Source: Endozoicomonas elysicola (lineage in GTDB: Bacteria > Pseudomonadota > Gammaproteobacteria > Pseudomonadales > Endozoicomonadaceae). From it: a stretch of 64,000 nucleotides of DNA. A program made the translations under genes and the position numbers. Below, piece after piece: positions 8,321-17,468 of this stretch (position 1 is the first letter of the stretch; each line of letters begins with the position of its first letter). Below the pieces are notes generated by a model. The model was not told where the DNA came from. It was given only the letters and a program-made list of their open reading frames with translations, and searched no databases. The DNA is taken from positions 3,030,744-3,094,743 of the forward strand of contig NZ_JOJP01000001.1 of the NCBI RefSeq assembly GCF_000710775.1, in the 5' to 3' direction.

Positions 8321-8836
8321 ATGGAAAGATTGTTTGAGAAACTGCTGTATTCTGCCCGTTGGCTGCTTGCTCCGATTTATTTGGGGTTAAGCCTTGTTCT
8401 TGTGGCGCTGCTGATTGAGTTTTTTCAAAGTGCTCTCTATCTCTTGTTAAACGTCTCTCACATGAATGAGAATGACGTGACCCTTAAGGCACTCACTCTG
8501 ATCGATGTCGCTTTAGTGGGTGGGCTGATCGTGATGGTCATGTATGCAGGCTATGAAAATTTTGTCTCTAAAATTGATATTGCCGAAGAGACAGATAAAT
8601 TAAGCTGGTTAGGGAAAATGGATGCTGGCTCTCTGAAGGCGAAGGTAGCTGCTTCTATCGTTGCCATTTCTTCAATTCATCTGCTCAAAGTTTTCATGAA
8701 CGCCAATAATGTGCCTAATGATAAACTTATGTGGGCTGTTTTGATGCATCTGACGTTTGTTGCCTCAGCTTTCTTTATGGGATTGCTGGATAATATGCTG
8801 CATAATAAAAAGAAAGGGCTTGATACTTCGTTATAA
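8321..8836 (+). CDS. yqhA: UPF0114 / YqhA-family membrane protein
   Basis: A 171-residue protein with about four membrane segments (approximately 14-40, 61-80, 107-126 and 139-158). The opening [23 protein letters not shown] is the diagnostic N-terminus of the UPF0114 family. The biochemical role is unknown. It is divergent from the pepsin gene, and a TATAAT element lies at 8246-8251 in the 160-bp gap between them. The ribosome site is weak. Confidence 0.88.
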   Translation: MERLFEKLLYSARWLLAPIYLGLSLVLVALLIEFFQSALYLLLNVSHMNENDVTLKALTLIDVALVGGLIVMVMYAGYENFVSKIDIAEETDKLSWLGKMDAGSLKAKVAASIVAISSIHLLKVFMNANNVPNDKLMWAVLMHLTFVASAFFMGLLDNMLHNKKKGLDTSL

Positions 8837-8907
8837 ATACTTGCCAGCCATCTCCACTGCTGAATTTTGACTGTGTTAACATACTGGCTCAGTAAAGTGA
8901 GCCAGTT

Positions 8908-9582
8908 ATGATCGATATTTCCCATATTCTTGAATTCTTACCCTGCCCAACGCCCGAAGTGTGGGTCGAAGAGGCCAGAAAGCCAGAAAATCTCTCTTTG
9001 ATTCTGATTGATCATGCCAATAACGAATTGAAGGCCGCTCAAAGTGCCATTGCAATCATGAGCCGTTATCGTACCGGTCAGTTTGCTTCGGCTCGTGATA
9101 AAAATGAGGGCGGGATCAGGCGGCAGCTCAAGCCGCAAGATCAGTTTAGCCTTTTGAATAAGATGTCCAGACTGGCAAGAGAAGAGCTCAGGCATTATGA
9201 GCAGGTCCTGGCCATCATGGCACGCAGAAATATTACTTATACTCACCTGGGGGCTGGTCGTTATGCTGGTCAGCTAAGCTCTGTAATTCGAACCTTTGAG
9301 CCGGAAAAGCTGATCGATACCCTGATTATGGGAGCGTTTATTGAAGCCCGGTCCTGTGAGCGCTTTGCAGCGTTGTCACCCTGTCTTGATGATGAGTTGA
9401 AGAAATTCTATTTGTCCCTGCTGAAGTCTGAAAGTCGACATTTTCAGGATTATCTGACGCTTGCTGAAGCCATTAATGGCGGGCCTGTTGATGATCGGGT
9501 GATGTTATTTGCAGGAATTGAGCAAGATACCATTGAGTCACCGGACCCGAATTTTCGTTTCCATAGTGGGATTCCAGCCTGA
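8908..9582 (+). CDS. miaE: tRNA 2-methylthio-N6-isopentenyladenosine-37 hydroxylase
   Basis: A 224-residue ferritin-like diiron monooxygenase. The carboxylate/His ligands sit in HANNELKAA, REELRHYEQVL, IEARSCERF and KSESRHFQDYL, which is the MiaE arrangement. It hydroxylates ms2i6A37 in tRNAs that read UNN codons to give ms2io6A, an oxygen-dependent step. It follows yqhA by 71 nt. Its length fits the Pseudomonas/Salmonella family. Confidence 0.9.
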   Translation: MIDISHILEFLPCPTPEVWVEEARKPENLSLILIDHANNELKAAQSAIAIMSRYRTGQFASARDKNEGGIRRQLKPQDQFSLLNKMSRLAREELRHYEQVLAIMARRNITYTHLGAGRYAGQLSSVIRTFEPEKLIDTLIMGAFIEARSCERFAALSPCLDDELKKFYLSLLKSESRHFQDYLTLAEAINGGPVDDRVMLFAGIEQDTIESPDPNFRFHSGIPA

Positions 9583-9624
9583 TACCGTTCAAACCATAGG
9601 GATTGCAAAGGCTCTCTATATCTT

Positions 9625-9660
9625 TTCTTTGTGCGCTTTGTGATCTCTGTGGTTTAAGAT
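9625..9660. repeat. Dispersed intergenic repeat, copy 1
   Basis: A 36-nt sequence containing CTTTGTGATCTCTGTGGTT recurs at 50586-50621 with four differences. Both copies lie in gaps between genes. Confidence 0.6.
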
Positions 9661-9665
9661 GGGGG

Positions 9666-10394
9666 TTATTCTGGAATAGGAAACTGATTCATGGACAAAC
9701 CCTGCTCATTTAGCTCGATTTCCCAGCCTTTATCAGTCCAGTCGCCCAGCACGTAGCGCTTTCCAGTGCCTTTTTTTAAGGCAACTTCATGGATGTCGGG
9801 TCGGTGCGTATGGCCATGAATCAGGGTGTCTACCTGAAATTTCTCCATGACTTCAATAACGGCAGACGGCGTTACATCCATAATTTCCAGTGTTTTGCCA
9901 ACTTTGGCAGTTTTACTGTTTTGACGAATTTTATGCCCAAGATTTTTTCGATAGGCCAAGGGCGTCTTTCGTAAGACAGCAATCACCAGTGGGTTGCGGA
10001 TAATTTTCCGGTAACGCTGATACTGTTCATCATGGGTGCACAGGGAATCACCGTGCATAAGTAGAATTTTCTGGCTGTTAATCGTGACGAGTGTCGGGTC
10101 TTTCAGCCATTTCACGCCGGTTTCTTTCAGGAAAGATTTGCCAATAGCAAAATCCCGGTTGCCTGGCATCAGATAAACCACTTTGCCGGAATCGGTATAC
10201 TCTTTCAGACGTCTGGCGATATCGTGCTGGAAGTCATCCATAGCATCATCCCCAACCCAGTACTCAAAGAAGTCTCCCAGGATATAGAGTTCATCCGCCT
10301 GAGGGGCACGATCCGTCAGGTAACGGCAGAATGCCCGGGCAATTGCCGGGCATTCTGGGGTTAGATGAAGGTCTGATATAAACAGAGCCTTCAT
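9666..10394 (-). CDS. lpxH: UDP-2,3-diacylglucosamine diphosphatase
   Basis: A 242-residue calcineurin-like phosphoesterase that hydrolyses UDP-2,3-diacylglucosamine to lipid X in lipid A synthesis at the inner membrane. The metal-binding motifs are in order: SDLHL, GDFFEYWVGDD, GNRDF, MHGDSLC and IHGHTHRPD. The ATG at 10394 overlaps the ppiB stop by one base (TGATG), so translation is coupled. A TTG codon before it is not needed. The ppiB-lpxH order is conserved in Pseudomonas-like genomes. Confidence 0.95.
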   Translation of the reverse strand: MKALFISDLHLTPECPAIARAFCRYLTDRAPQADELYILGDFFEYWVGDDAMDDFQHDIARRLKEYTDSGKVVYLMPGNRDFAIGKSFLKETGVKWLKDPTLVTINSQKILLMHGDSLCTHDEQYQRYRKIIRNPLVIAVLRKTPLAYRKNLGHKIRQNSKTAKVGKTLEIMDVTPSAVIEVMEKFQVDTLIHGHTHRPDIHEVALKKGTGKRYVLGDWTDKGWEIELNEQGLSMNQFPIPE

Positions 10395-10906
10395 CAAGCG
10401 GCTTCCACCGGCTCCAGGATTTCCGCAGACTCAATGATGATGTCATCAACCGGAACGTCCTGATGGCCAGCCTTGAAGGTGGTTTTGGCGCTCTTGATTT
10501 TGTTAACGATGTCCATGCCTTCGGATACCTTTCCAAATACACAGTAGCCCCAGCCATCATTGGTTTTACCGCTGTGATTAAGGAAATGGTTGTCTTTAAC
10601 ATTGATAAAGAACTGGGCGGATGCGGAGTGCGGGTCCATGGTTCTGGCCATGGCAATAGTGCCGGTTTCGTTCTTGAGGCCGTTATCAGCCTCATTTTCA
10701 ATGGGCATTTTGGTCGACTTTTGAACCATGCCTGGCTCGAAACCACCGCCTTGAATCATAAAGCCATCAATCACACGGTGGAAAATAGTGCCATCAAAAT
10801 GACCGTTTTTGACATATTCAAGAAAGTTGGCAACAGTTTTTGGCGCTTTTTCTGCATCCAGATCCAGCTTGATATCACCAAAGTTGGTGTGTAATACAAC
10901 CGTCAT
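10394..10906 (-). CDS. ppiB: Peptidyl-prolyl cis-trans isomerase B (cyclophilin)
   Basis: A 170-residue single-domain cyclophilin without a signal peptide, so cytoplasmic. Family core motifs are [15 protein letters not shown] (active-site Arg and Phe), [15 protein letters not shown] and [11 protein letters not shown]. It catalyses proline isomerisation during folding. It is first in the ppiB-lpxH operon and divergent from glnS. Confidence 0.95.
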   Translation of the reverse strand: MTVVLHTNFGDIKLDLDAEKAPKTVANFLEYVKNGHFDGTIFHRVIDGFMIQGGGFEPGMVQKSTKMPIENEADNGLKNETGTIAMARTMDPHSASAQFFINVKDNHFLNHSGKTNDGWGYCVFGKVSEGMDIVNKIKSAKTTFKAGHQDVPVDDIIIESAEILEPVEAA

Positions 10907-11257
10907 AAGGGCACCACTCTTGTTAAAAAGGGATTCAGTCAGCCTGCCTGAGAAGCTGATAACTTGCGGGAGTGTGCAAGGCTAAGAGGCAGGTCAGGAA
11001 AATCACGGATTCTAGGTGTTTATCGTACTAGTGTAAAACCTATTCGATCAATGGAGGTCTTAATACCTGTGTTCAGACCAGCTTATACTACTGATGATGA
11101 CGTGATATCAGTGAATACCCGGAATGAATGGAGTAAATCTTGCCAGTAGGCTAATGACTTATTTTCCCGGATTTGCAGATATGGTAGTCTCAGCCGATTA
11201 TGGCGTAGGTGTATAGCCGGTATTCGCCAGTAACCTTTCATAGATGCATCAGTGACA
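10907..11257. other. Intergenic region between ppiB and glnS
   Basis: A 351-bp divergent promoter region. No convincing reading frame, RNA gene or strong promoter hexamers were recognised. Confidence 0.5.
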
Positions 11258-12931
11258 ATGACTGCTACCGATAAAGCCAGAAACTTTCTGGAACAGATTA
11301 TTGAAAAAGACTTGGCTGAAGGCCGGGTCAGTCGTATTCATACCCGTTTTCCACCTGAGCCGAATGGGTTTCTTCATGTTGGCCACGCCACTTCTATCTG
11401 CCTGAACTTTGGTCTGGCAGAAAAGTATCAGGGTGAGTGTAATCTTCGTTTTGACGATACCAACCCGGAAAAAGAAGAGCAGGTCTACGTGGATGCTATT
11501 CAGGAGGATATTCGCTGGCTGGGCTTTAAATGGTCCGGAGATGTTTGTTATGCGTCCAGTTATTTTGACCAGTTCTATGACTGGGCTTTGCACCTGATCC
11601 GTGAAGGAAAGGCTTATGTTGATCATCAGGACGCCGAGTCCATGCGGATTAACCGGGGTGACTTTAATAAGCCAGGTGTTGAGAGCGCTGACAGAAACAA
11701 GTCTGTCGAAGAAAATCTGGCCGAATTTGAAAAAATGCGGGCCGGTGAATATGAAGAAGGTAAGGCTTCCCTGCGGGCGAAAATCGATCTGCAGAGTCCC
11801 AATATGAATCTTCGGGATCCTGTGCTCTATCGTATTCGCAAAGTCCCTCACCATCAGACCGGTGACAAATGGTGTATTTACCCCAGCTATGACTTCGCTC
11901 ATGGGCAGGAAGATGCCATTGAGCACATTACTCACTCTATCTGCACCCTGGAATTTCAGGATCACCGTCCTCTGTATGAGTGGTTCCTGGATAATTTGCC
12001 AGTACCTGCAAGACCGCGTCAGTATGAGTTTGCCCGTACTAATCTGAACTACACCGTGACTTCCAAACGCAAGCTGAAAAAGCTGGTGGATGAAGGCGTT
12101 GTGGGTGGTTGGGATGATCCTCGTATGCCTACCATCTCCGGTATGCGTCGTCGTGGCTACACGCCAGCGTCTATCCGCCGCTTTTCCGAGATGGTGGGTG
12201 TCAGCCGTTCCGATGGTACTGCTGATGTATCCATGCTTGAGCATGCCATTCGTGATGATTTGAACACCAATGCTGCCCGTGCCATGGCGGTTCTTGCTCC
12301 GCTGAAGCTGGTGATTCAGAACCTGCCGGAAGGCGAAGTCCAAGAGATGACGGCAGCAGCGCATCCGAATCGTCCGGAGCTGGGACAGAGAACTCTGCCG
12401 TTTACCCGTGAGATCTATATCGATCATGAAGATTTTACTGAAGATACCATGCTTTCCCGCAAGAAGTTCAAGCGTCTGGTTATCGGTGATTACGTCCGCC
12501 TGAGAAGTGCTTATGTGATCAGGGCGGACGATGTGATTAAGGATGAGAATGGAAATATCGTCGAGGTTCATGCCTCCTTTGTACCAGGTACGGTCGGTGA
12601 AGATCCGCCCGAAGGTATTCGTCCCCGCGGTGTGATTCATTGGGTGTCGGCTACCCATGGCCAGCAGGCAGAACTGAGAATCTATGACCGTCTGTTCAAT
12701 CATCCAGCTCCGGATCGTGGTGAAGAGGACTTCCTTAGCCATATTAATCCTGAATCATTGAAGGTGATGCAGGCATGGATTGAGCCATCGCTGGTGAATG
12801 CTGCTCCAGAGCAAACTTTCCAGTTTGAGCGTGAAGGTTACTTTGTGGCCGACCGCTGTGACCACTCAGCAGAACACCCTGTGTTTAACCTGACTATTGG
12901 CCTCAAAGATACTTGGGCCAATAAGGGCTGA
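11258..12931 (+). CDS. glnS: Glutaminyl-tRNA synthetase
   Basis: A 557-residue class I synthetase (E. coli enzyme 554). The HIGH-type motif HVGHA is at 40-44 after FPPEPNGFL, and the KMSKS-type motif VTSKRKL is near 266. The RFDDTNPEKEE segment and the C-terminal anticodon-binding beta-barrels are present. It charges tRNA-Gln with glutamine. I prefer ATG 11258; a GTG two codons upstream is possible. It is followed by a SnoaL-like gene and cysS on the same strand. Confidence 0.97.
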   Translation: MTATDKARNFLEQIIEKDLAEGRVSRIHTRFPPEPNGFLHVGHATSICLNFGLAEKYQGECNLRFDDTNPEKEEQVYVDAIQEDIRWLGFKWSGDVCYASSYFDQFYDWALHLIREGKAYVDHQDAESMRINRGDFNKPGVESADRNKSVEENLAEFEKMRAGEYEEGKASLRAKIDLQSPNMNLRDPVLYRIRKVPHHQTGDKWCIYPSYDFAHGQEDAIEHITHSICTLEFQDHRPLYEWFLDNLPVPARPRQYEFARTNLNYTVTSKRKLKKLVDEGVVGGWDDPRMPTISGMRRRGYTPASIRRFSEMVGVSRSDGTADVSMLEHAIRDDLNTNAARAMAVLAPLKLVIQNLPEGEVQEMTAAAHPNRPELGQRTLPFTREIYIDHEDFTEDTMLSRKKFKRLVIGDYVRLRSAYVIRADDVIKDENGNIVEVHASFVPGTVGEDPPEGIRPRGVIHWVSATHGQQAELRIYDRLFNHPAPDRGEEDFLSHINPESLKVMQAWIEPSLVNAAPEQTFQFEREGYFVADRCDHSAEHPVFNLTIGLKDTWANKG

Positions 12932-12943
12932 TTTGATATTCAG

Positions 12944-12974
12944 TAAGGGGTGTGAGTGAGCCCCTTATGTTTCT
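12944..12974 (+). terminator. Weak terminator-like hairpin after glnS
   Basis: TAAGGGG (12944-12950) pairs with CCCCTTA (12961-12967) across a 10-nt loop, followed by TGTTTCT. It may attenuate transcription into the SnoaL-like gene. Confidence 0.45.
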
Positions 12975-12997
12975 AGAACTCTTAAAGGTTGTACGTC

Positions 12998-13357
12998 ATG
13001 GAGCCCAGGGACGTTGTTGCTGCGTGGGTTGAAGCTTTCAATAAGGCCGATGCTGAATTGGTTGCCAGCTTTTATGCGGATGATGCCATCAATCACCAGG
13101 TGGCGAATGATGAAATAGTGGGTAAAGTGGCGATACGCTCACGGTTTGAGCAGGAGTTTGCCACTGCTGAAATGGTCTGTATTGTTGAGCATATTTTTCA
13201 GGATCGTGACTGGGCGATCCTGGAGTGGAAAGACCCGTTAGGCTTGCGTGGGTGTGGGTTCTTCCAGATCAAGAATGGAAAAATAGTGTTTCAACGGGGA
13301 TATTGGGACAAGTTGTCATTTTTACGGCAGCACGGACTTCCCATTCCTCAAAACTGA
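12998..13357 (+). CDS. SnoaL/NTF2-like protein
   Basis: A 119-residue alpha+beta barrel protein of the SnoaL/NTF2-like superfamily. The opening VVAAWVEAFNKADAELVASFYADDAINHQ is the usual SnoaL start, and it ends with paired strands GCGFFQIKNGKIVFQRGYWD. No catalytic function can be assigned. The ATG at 12998 has AAAGG at the right distance; a TTG upstream is less likely. It sits between glnS and cysS, two tRNA synthetases, without an obvious functional link. Confidence 0.8.
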   Translation: MEPRDVVAAWVEAFNKADAELVASFYADDAINHQVANDEIVGKVAIRSRFEQEFATAEMVCIVEHIFQDRDWAILEWKDPLGLRGCGFFQIKNGKIVFQRGYWDKLSFLRQHGLPIPQN

Positions 13358-13384
13358 CAGGCAATTGCAAACAGGATAGACAAA

Positions 13385-14767
13385 GTGCTGCAGATTTATA
13401 ACAGCCTGACCCGAAAGAAAGAACCGTTTACTCCGCTGGATGGAAACCATGTGAGGATGTACGTTTGTGGCATGACTGTTTATGACTACTGTCATATCGG
13501 TCATGCTCGGACAGTGACGGCTTTTGATGTGGTGGCCCGTTATCTGCGAGCCCGTGGTTACGACCTGACCTATGTCCGCAATATTACGGATGTGGATGAT
13601 AAAATCATTCGTAGGGCTGCAGAAAATGGTGAAGATTTTATGGCTCTGACCGGTCGTATGATCGCTGCCATGCAGGAAGATTTTCAGCGACTGGGTAACT
13701 TACCGCCAGATCATGAGCCAAAGGCTACTGAATTTGTGCCCGGTATGATTGAAATGATCGAGCAATTGATCGAAAAAGGTTTTGCTTATGCGCCGGGTAA
13801 TGGAGATGTCTATTACCGGGTTCATAAATTTGCCGAATACGGCAAGCTCTCTGGCAAGGTGCTTGAAGATCTGAAAGCAGGTGCCCGTATTGAAGTGGAT
13901 GAGCAGAAGGAAGATCCACTGGATTTTGTTCTGTGGAAAGCCGCGAAGCCCGGTGAGCCTAGCTGGTCTTCGCCCTGGGGTGATGGTCGTCCAGGGTGGC
14001 ATATTGAGTGCTCGGTGATGGGCAAATGCTGTCTGGGTGATACGTTCGATATTCATGGTGGCGGGTCTGACCTTACATTTCCGCATCATGAGAACGAAAT
14101 TGCCCAGAGTGAAGCGTGTAACGACACAAAGTTTGTAAATACATGGATGCACTCCGGAGCTATTCGCATTGATAATGTGAAGATGTCCAAAAGTCTTGGC
14201 AACTTCTTCACTATTCGTGAAGTGCTGGATAAGTACGATGAAGAAGTGGTGCGCTACTTCATGATCTCCAGTCATTACCGCAGCCCGATAAATTACTCGG
14301 AAGATAGCCTGAAAGAAGCCGGCGTTCGTCTTGAGCGACTTTATACGGCTCTTAAGGGGTTTGATCTGGCTGGTGTGGCTATCCCAGAAAATAATGAGTT
14401 TGAGCAGCGTTTCTTCAAGGTAATGGACGACGACTTCAATACGGCAGAAGCGCTGGCAGTATTGTTTGAGCTGGTACGTCATCTTAATACAGTCCGAGCT
14501 CAGGACGAGGCTGTTGCACTGCCATTGGCGGCGCTGCTTGTTAAGCTGGGAGGGGTTCTTGGTATTCTCCAGCGTAACCCTGAAGCGTTCCTGAAGTCTG
14601 GTGCTGATGTTGATGACGCCGTGATTGAGGATATGATTCAACAGCGCAACGATGCCAAGAAGAGTCGCGACTTTGCTGAAGCCGACCGTATCCGTGATGA
14701 GCTGGCGGCTCAGGGGATTATTCTGCAGGATGGCAGAGAGGGGACCACCTGGCGAATTGAAAGGTAG
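13385..14767 (+). CDS. cysS: Cysteinyl-tRNA synthetase
   Basis: A 460-residue class I synthetase, length as in E. coli (461). It starts at GTG ([15 protein letters not shown]). Zinc ligand Cys28 is in [10 protein letters not shown], the HIGH motif is at 37-40 (CHIGHART), and KMSKSLGN is near 266. The Zn motif [14 protein letters not shown] precedes it. It charges tRNA-Cys. The glnS-cysS neighbourhood is conserved in pseudomonads. A 27-nt gap from the SnoaL-like gene suggests cotranscription. Confidence 0.97.
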   Translation: MLQIYNSLTRKKEPFTPLDGNHVRMYVCGMTVYDYCHIGHARTVTAFDVVARYLRARGYDLTYVRNITDVDDKIIRRAAENGEDFMALTGRMIAAMQEDFQRLGNLPPDHEPKATEFVPGMIEMIEQLIEKGFAYAPGNGDVYYRVHKFAEYGKLSGKVLEDLKAGARIEVDEQKEDPLDFVLWKAAKPGEPSWSSPWGDGRPGWHIECSVMGKCCLGDTFDIHGGGSDLTFPHHENEIAQSEACNDTKFVNTWMHSGAIRIDNVKMSKSLGNFFTIREVLDKYDEEVVRYFMISSHYRSPINYSEDSLKEAGVRLERLYTALKGFDLAGVAIPENNEFEQRFFKVMDDDFNTAEALAVLFELVRHLNTVRAQDEAVALPLAALLVKLGGVLGILQRNPEAFLKSGADVDDAVIEDMIQQRNDAKKSRDFAEADRIRDELAAQGIILQDGREGTTWRIER

Positions 14768-14781
14768 TTTATTTGTTTAAA

Positions 14782-14805
14782 ATCGGCAGGTTTAAACCTG
14801 CCGAT
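14782..14805. terminator. Bidirectional terminator between cysS and the convergent gene
   Basis: A perfect 24-nt palindrome. ATCGGCAGGTTT (14782-14793) pairs with AAACCTGCCGAT (14794-14805). T-rich tails follow on both strands. It overlaps the stop codon of the minus-strand gene. Confidence 0.75.
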
Positions 14806-16213
14806 CATTTCTTTCTATTAATTTCTCTTCTCTTGCAAAAATTTGTAATTTGTATCTACTGCCTTTGGCATGTGTAAAGGCCTCAGCTCCAAGACTGCAA
14901 ACATAATCCGTTAATTGAGTGTCGTCCATTGAAAAATGAATTTTTGCTTTCAAACGATCAAACTGTTGATACAGCTGATCTTGGGGGGTGTGCTGAAGTT
15001 CCTGTGGAAGCCTAAAGAGAAAACGAGTTTCAAATCCATCTATATTATAGCTCGCGATTCCTCCTCTACTGTTAATCTGAAAGAATACTATGTTGGCTGT
15101 TACCGTATTATCTTTCAGCGATTTTAAATGTTGAATGATCTGCTGAATATTGGGCGTGGGTATCATAAACCCATTTCTATGAACAAGTGCTGTAGGTTCC
15201 ATAACAACCGGTATTGACCAAGCCGGTTTGTTTTGCGATCTTAGGTCTCTGAAGCTTCCTATCGGGTGGTTATATATATACCTGTTTACATTTTCCATAT
15301 CCATTCTTAATTTTCCTTTAACCGAACAGCTTTTGATACCGTTTATGTCTAGAAAGTCGAGATGGTTTGTAGCCAATGGAAAGTCGAATTTAATGGGTAA
15401 TTGAGACTCATCGGGTAGTTTGAAGAAACCAAGTCCTTTTAATTTCTCCTTGCTGATTGTTAATATCTGACCTGTGACAGTCTGGTGATTCATTTGGCTA
15501 AGACAGGTTGTTACCCATTTTCGATCGTCAATATCGCTGAAAGGAGCTGCACCAAGCAGTCCATCAGATTGTTGGGTGTAGACTTCAACGCATTGGTTTG
15601 TTTTCTGGGAAAGAGCATTTATTTGTTCTTGGTAAGTGGCGTTAAAAGGATTCGACAATGATGAGGCCATTGGCACATACGGGTACGGTGTTGCTGTATC
15701 TCTTTGGATCATTGTTCCGGGAGGTGGAATAAAAAAATAATGGGGGGAGAATGTATTGAAAAATTGACCGGCTGCTTGGACCGATGCTTCTGCTCTCAAT
15801 GGCTCATGCTCTGTCGTCGATACGGACTGTTGCTCGGGATTCAAGCTTGACCCGTGAGCATGAGCTATTGCTTGTTGGCTTGATGAGCTTGTTACAACCG
15901 ATGGAGGTGTATTGTCTTGGCTCAATGGTCTGACCATTCTGGACGGCATATTCGGGATGGGTTGATTTGATGTTATTGCTGCTGTCTGAAATGGACTTAC
16001 CGAAGTGACAGGAAGTATTCCGGGAGTTGTATGCATCCAGGTTGGGTAAGTTGTAGTAGCGACTTGCCCGTTTGGACCAAAAAAAATACCCGGTTGTCCA
16101 TGTGTTGGTTGTACATGCCGTTGCTGCCAGTTATTAGACGATAGCCCCGGGGAAATTACACTCTGTGTATTCTCGGGGTTGTAGATGTTGGGTGCTGGGT
16201 TATTTGAAATCAT
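14792..16213 (-). CDS. Unknown protein: Pro/Ser/Gln-rich N-terminus plus two OB/cold-shock-like repeats
   Basis: A 473-residue protein that I do not recognise. Residues 1-200 are low-complexity, rich in Pro, Ser, Thr, Gln and Asn, without a signal peptide. Two related segments of about 80 residues follow, at 246-325 and 371-450. Each has the pattern G.I..I...KG.G.......I.F.F, a middle strand K.K....D, and a tail IGSFRDLR or AEAFTHAK. The next upstream gene carries one such segment. The strand pattern recalls an OB or cold-shock fold, so nucleic-acid binding is possible but unproven. ACAGGTA stands just before the ATG. It is 49 nt downstream of its paralogue, probably one operon. Confidence 0.75.
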   Translation of the reverse strand: MISNNPAPNIYNPENTQSVISPGLSSNNWQQRHVQPTHGQPGIFFGPNGQVATTTYPTWMHTTPGILPVTSVSPFQTAAITSNQPIPNMPSRMVRPLSQDNTPPSVVTSSSSQQAIAHAHGSSLNPEQQSVSTTEHEPLRAEASVQAAGQFFNTFSPHYFFIPPPGTMIQRDTATPYPYVPMASSLSNPFNATYQEQINALSQKTNQCVEVYTQQSDGLLGAAPFSDIDDRKWVTTCLSQMNHQTVTGQILTISKEKLKGLGFFKLPDESQLPIKFDFPLATNHLDFLDINGIKSCSVKGKLRMDMENVNRYIYNHPIGSFRDLRSQNKPAWSIPVVMEPTALVHRNGFMIPTPNIQQIIQHLKSLKDNTVTANIVFFQINSRGGIASYNIDGFETRFLFRLPQELQHTPQDQLYQQFDRLKAKIHFSMDDTQLTDYVCSLGAEAFTHAKGSRYKLQIFAREEKLIERNDRQV

Positions 16214-16262
16214 TACCTGTTAGCTATGTCTATTGATGGTTGTGGGTGATTTAAAGAGAGAT

Positions 16263-17288
16263 TTAAGCTTCATCATTTTTTTTCTCAATGACTTTTATTT
16301 TATGTGGAATACTATCTGGAGCTCGATGCAGGGATGTGCCTTTCATGTGAATTGGAATATTCTCACCACGTTCTTTTTGTAATTTAAGCTGTCGAAATGC
16401 ACCGGGTTGGTGTTTGTTTACATATTCTGACATTTTTGATCTGTCGAACTCGAAGGTGCCTCTAATTCTTAAATCTCTCTGATCAATATCTCTTGGTGGA
16501 ATTTTCGATTCTTTATCAATTGAGAAATCGAACTTGATACAGAAGGGGGCGGTTTCGTAATAAGCGAGCCCTTTATTATTGTGTGGCCCGATGAATAAAA
16601 CTTTACCAATGGCAGATTCTTTGTGTAATGAGTTGAGTATTTTTACTACCTCTTTATTATCATCTTGATACCCTTTTAGTTGTGCGAGTTCAATGGAAGG
16701 CGTTCTAACTTTTTCGACAAAATATGATCTGTTTTCTGACCTGCTCTGGTATTGTTCTGGCTTTGCATAATTAGGCCTTGCATAAGGAGTAGGGCGGTGG
16801 TTGGAATTTTTTCTCTGCCAGGGGAGAGTGTTTGGTGTGATGCTTTCTCCATGCATGCGTTGATTCATATATGAGGGGTGCAACGAAAATGGATTGCTAA
16901 AAATACTGGGCTGGCTGGCTGAAGGATGAAACGAAGGTGGTCTGAAATATTCCGGGTAGAGTGAAGGTGGAGCGACTATAGCAGGCATGTTTTGATTTGG
17001 CTGATGGAAAAAAACCGGGTGTGTGAAGCCGGTTGGCAGGCTGTGAGTAAAAGACGGGTTGAACGCCGCTTGAATATTCGCAGAACTGAGTCTTTCGCAA
17101 GATAGTGGTGCAGGCGTCAATGGTGGTGGGGGGGGTAATATGTTACAAACTTGGGTGGTTGTACTTACTGGCCGGTGTTGCCATTTTGCTGTTTGAGATG
17201 CAGAAATTGAAGGTGAGTTGAGGGTAGTTGTAGAGGTGCTTGTAACGAATCCATGTTGAGTAACAGGTATGTCGGTATTGGAATTCAT
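16263..17288 (-). CDS. Unknown protein, paralogue of the downstream gene, one OB/cold-shock-like domain
   Basis: A 341-residue protein. Residues 1-190 are disordered-looking and Pro/Ser/Thr/Asn-rich, with a PPPPP run at 52-57 and many Pro-Phe-His segments. Residues 226-300 contain one copy of the domain found twice in the neighbour: IGKVLFIGPHNNKGLAYYE, then IKFDFSIDKE, then LRIRGTFEFDRSKMSEY and QPGAFRQLK. A Lys-rich tail follows. No signal peptide or membrane segment is visible. The start at 17288 lacks a strong ribosome site. The function is unknown. The shared domain and tandem order point to gene duplication. RNA or DNA binding, or an effector-like role, are guesses only. Confidence 0.72.
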   Translation of the reverse strand: MNSNTDIPVTQHGFVTSTSTTTLNSPSISASQTAKWQHRPVSTTTQVCNILPPPPPLTPAPLSCERLSSANIQAAFNPSFTHSLPTGFTHPVFFHQPNQNMPAIVAPPSLYPEYFRPPSFHPSASQPSIFSNPFSLHPSYMNQRMHGESITPNTLPWQRKNSNHRPTPYARPNYAKPEQYQSRSENRSYFVEKVRTPSIELAQLKGYQDDNKEVVKILNSLHKESAIGKVLFIGPHNNKGLAYYETAPFCIKFDFSIDKESKIPPRDIDQRDLRIRGTFEFDRSKMSEYVNKHQPGAFRQLKLQKERGENIPIHMKGTSLHRAPDSIPHKIKVIEKKNDEA

Positions 17289-17468
17289 TATATGGCCACT
17301 GCTTAAGCCGTTATTAAATGGGTTACCTTAATAAAGTTGAAGGTGGGGATATGTCAAATTTTTCAGTTTAGAGGAGTTAGTTTCAAATTTTTGTGAATTT
17401 TTTATTTATATGAACGTTTAAATTAGTTTTTATTTCATTTTGAAATCATTTTCTAGCGGCTATTAATA

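Noticed and set aside
10964-11149. A 61-codon frame in the ppiB-glnS gap
   Set aside because: No ribosome site, no resemblance to known proteins, and a composition typical of intergenic DNA.
11249-12742. A 497-codon open frame antisense to glnS
   Set aside because: It lies wholly opposite a certain gene, has no family resemblance, and its composition is what the reverse complement of a highly biased coding sequence gives.
13700-14641. A 313-codon open frame antisense to cysS
   Set aside because: Shadow of cysS; no recognisable domains or ribosome site.
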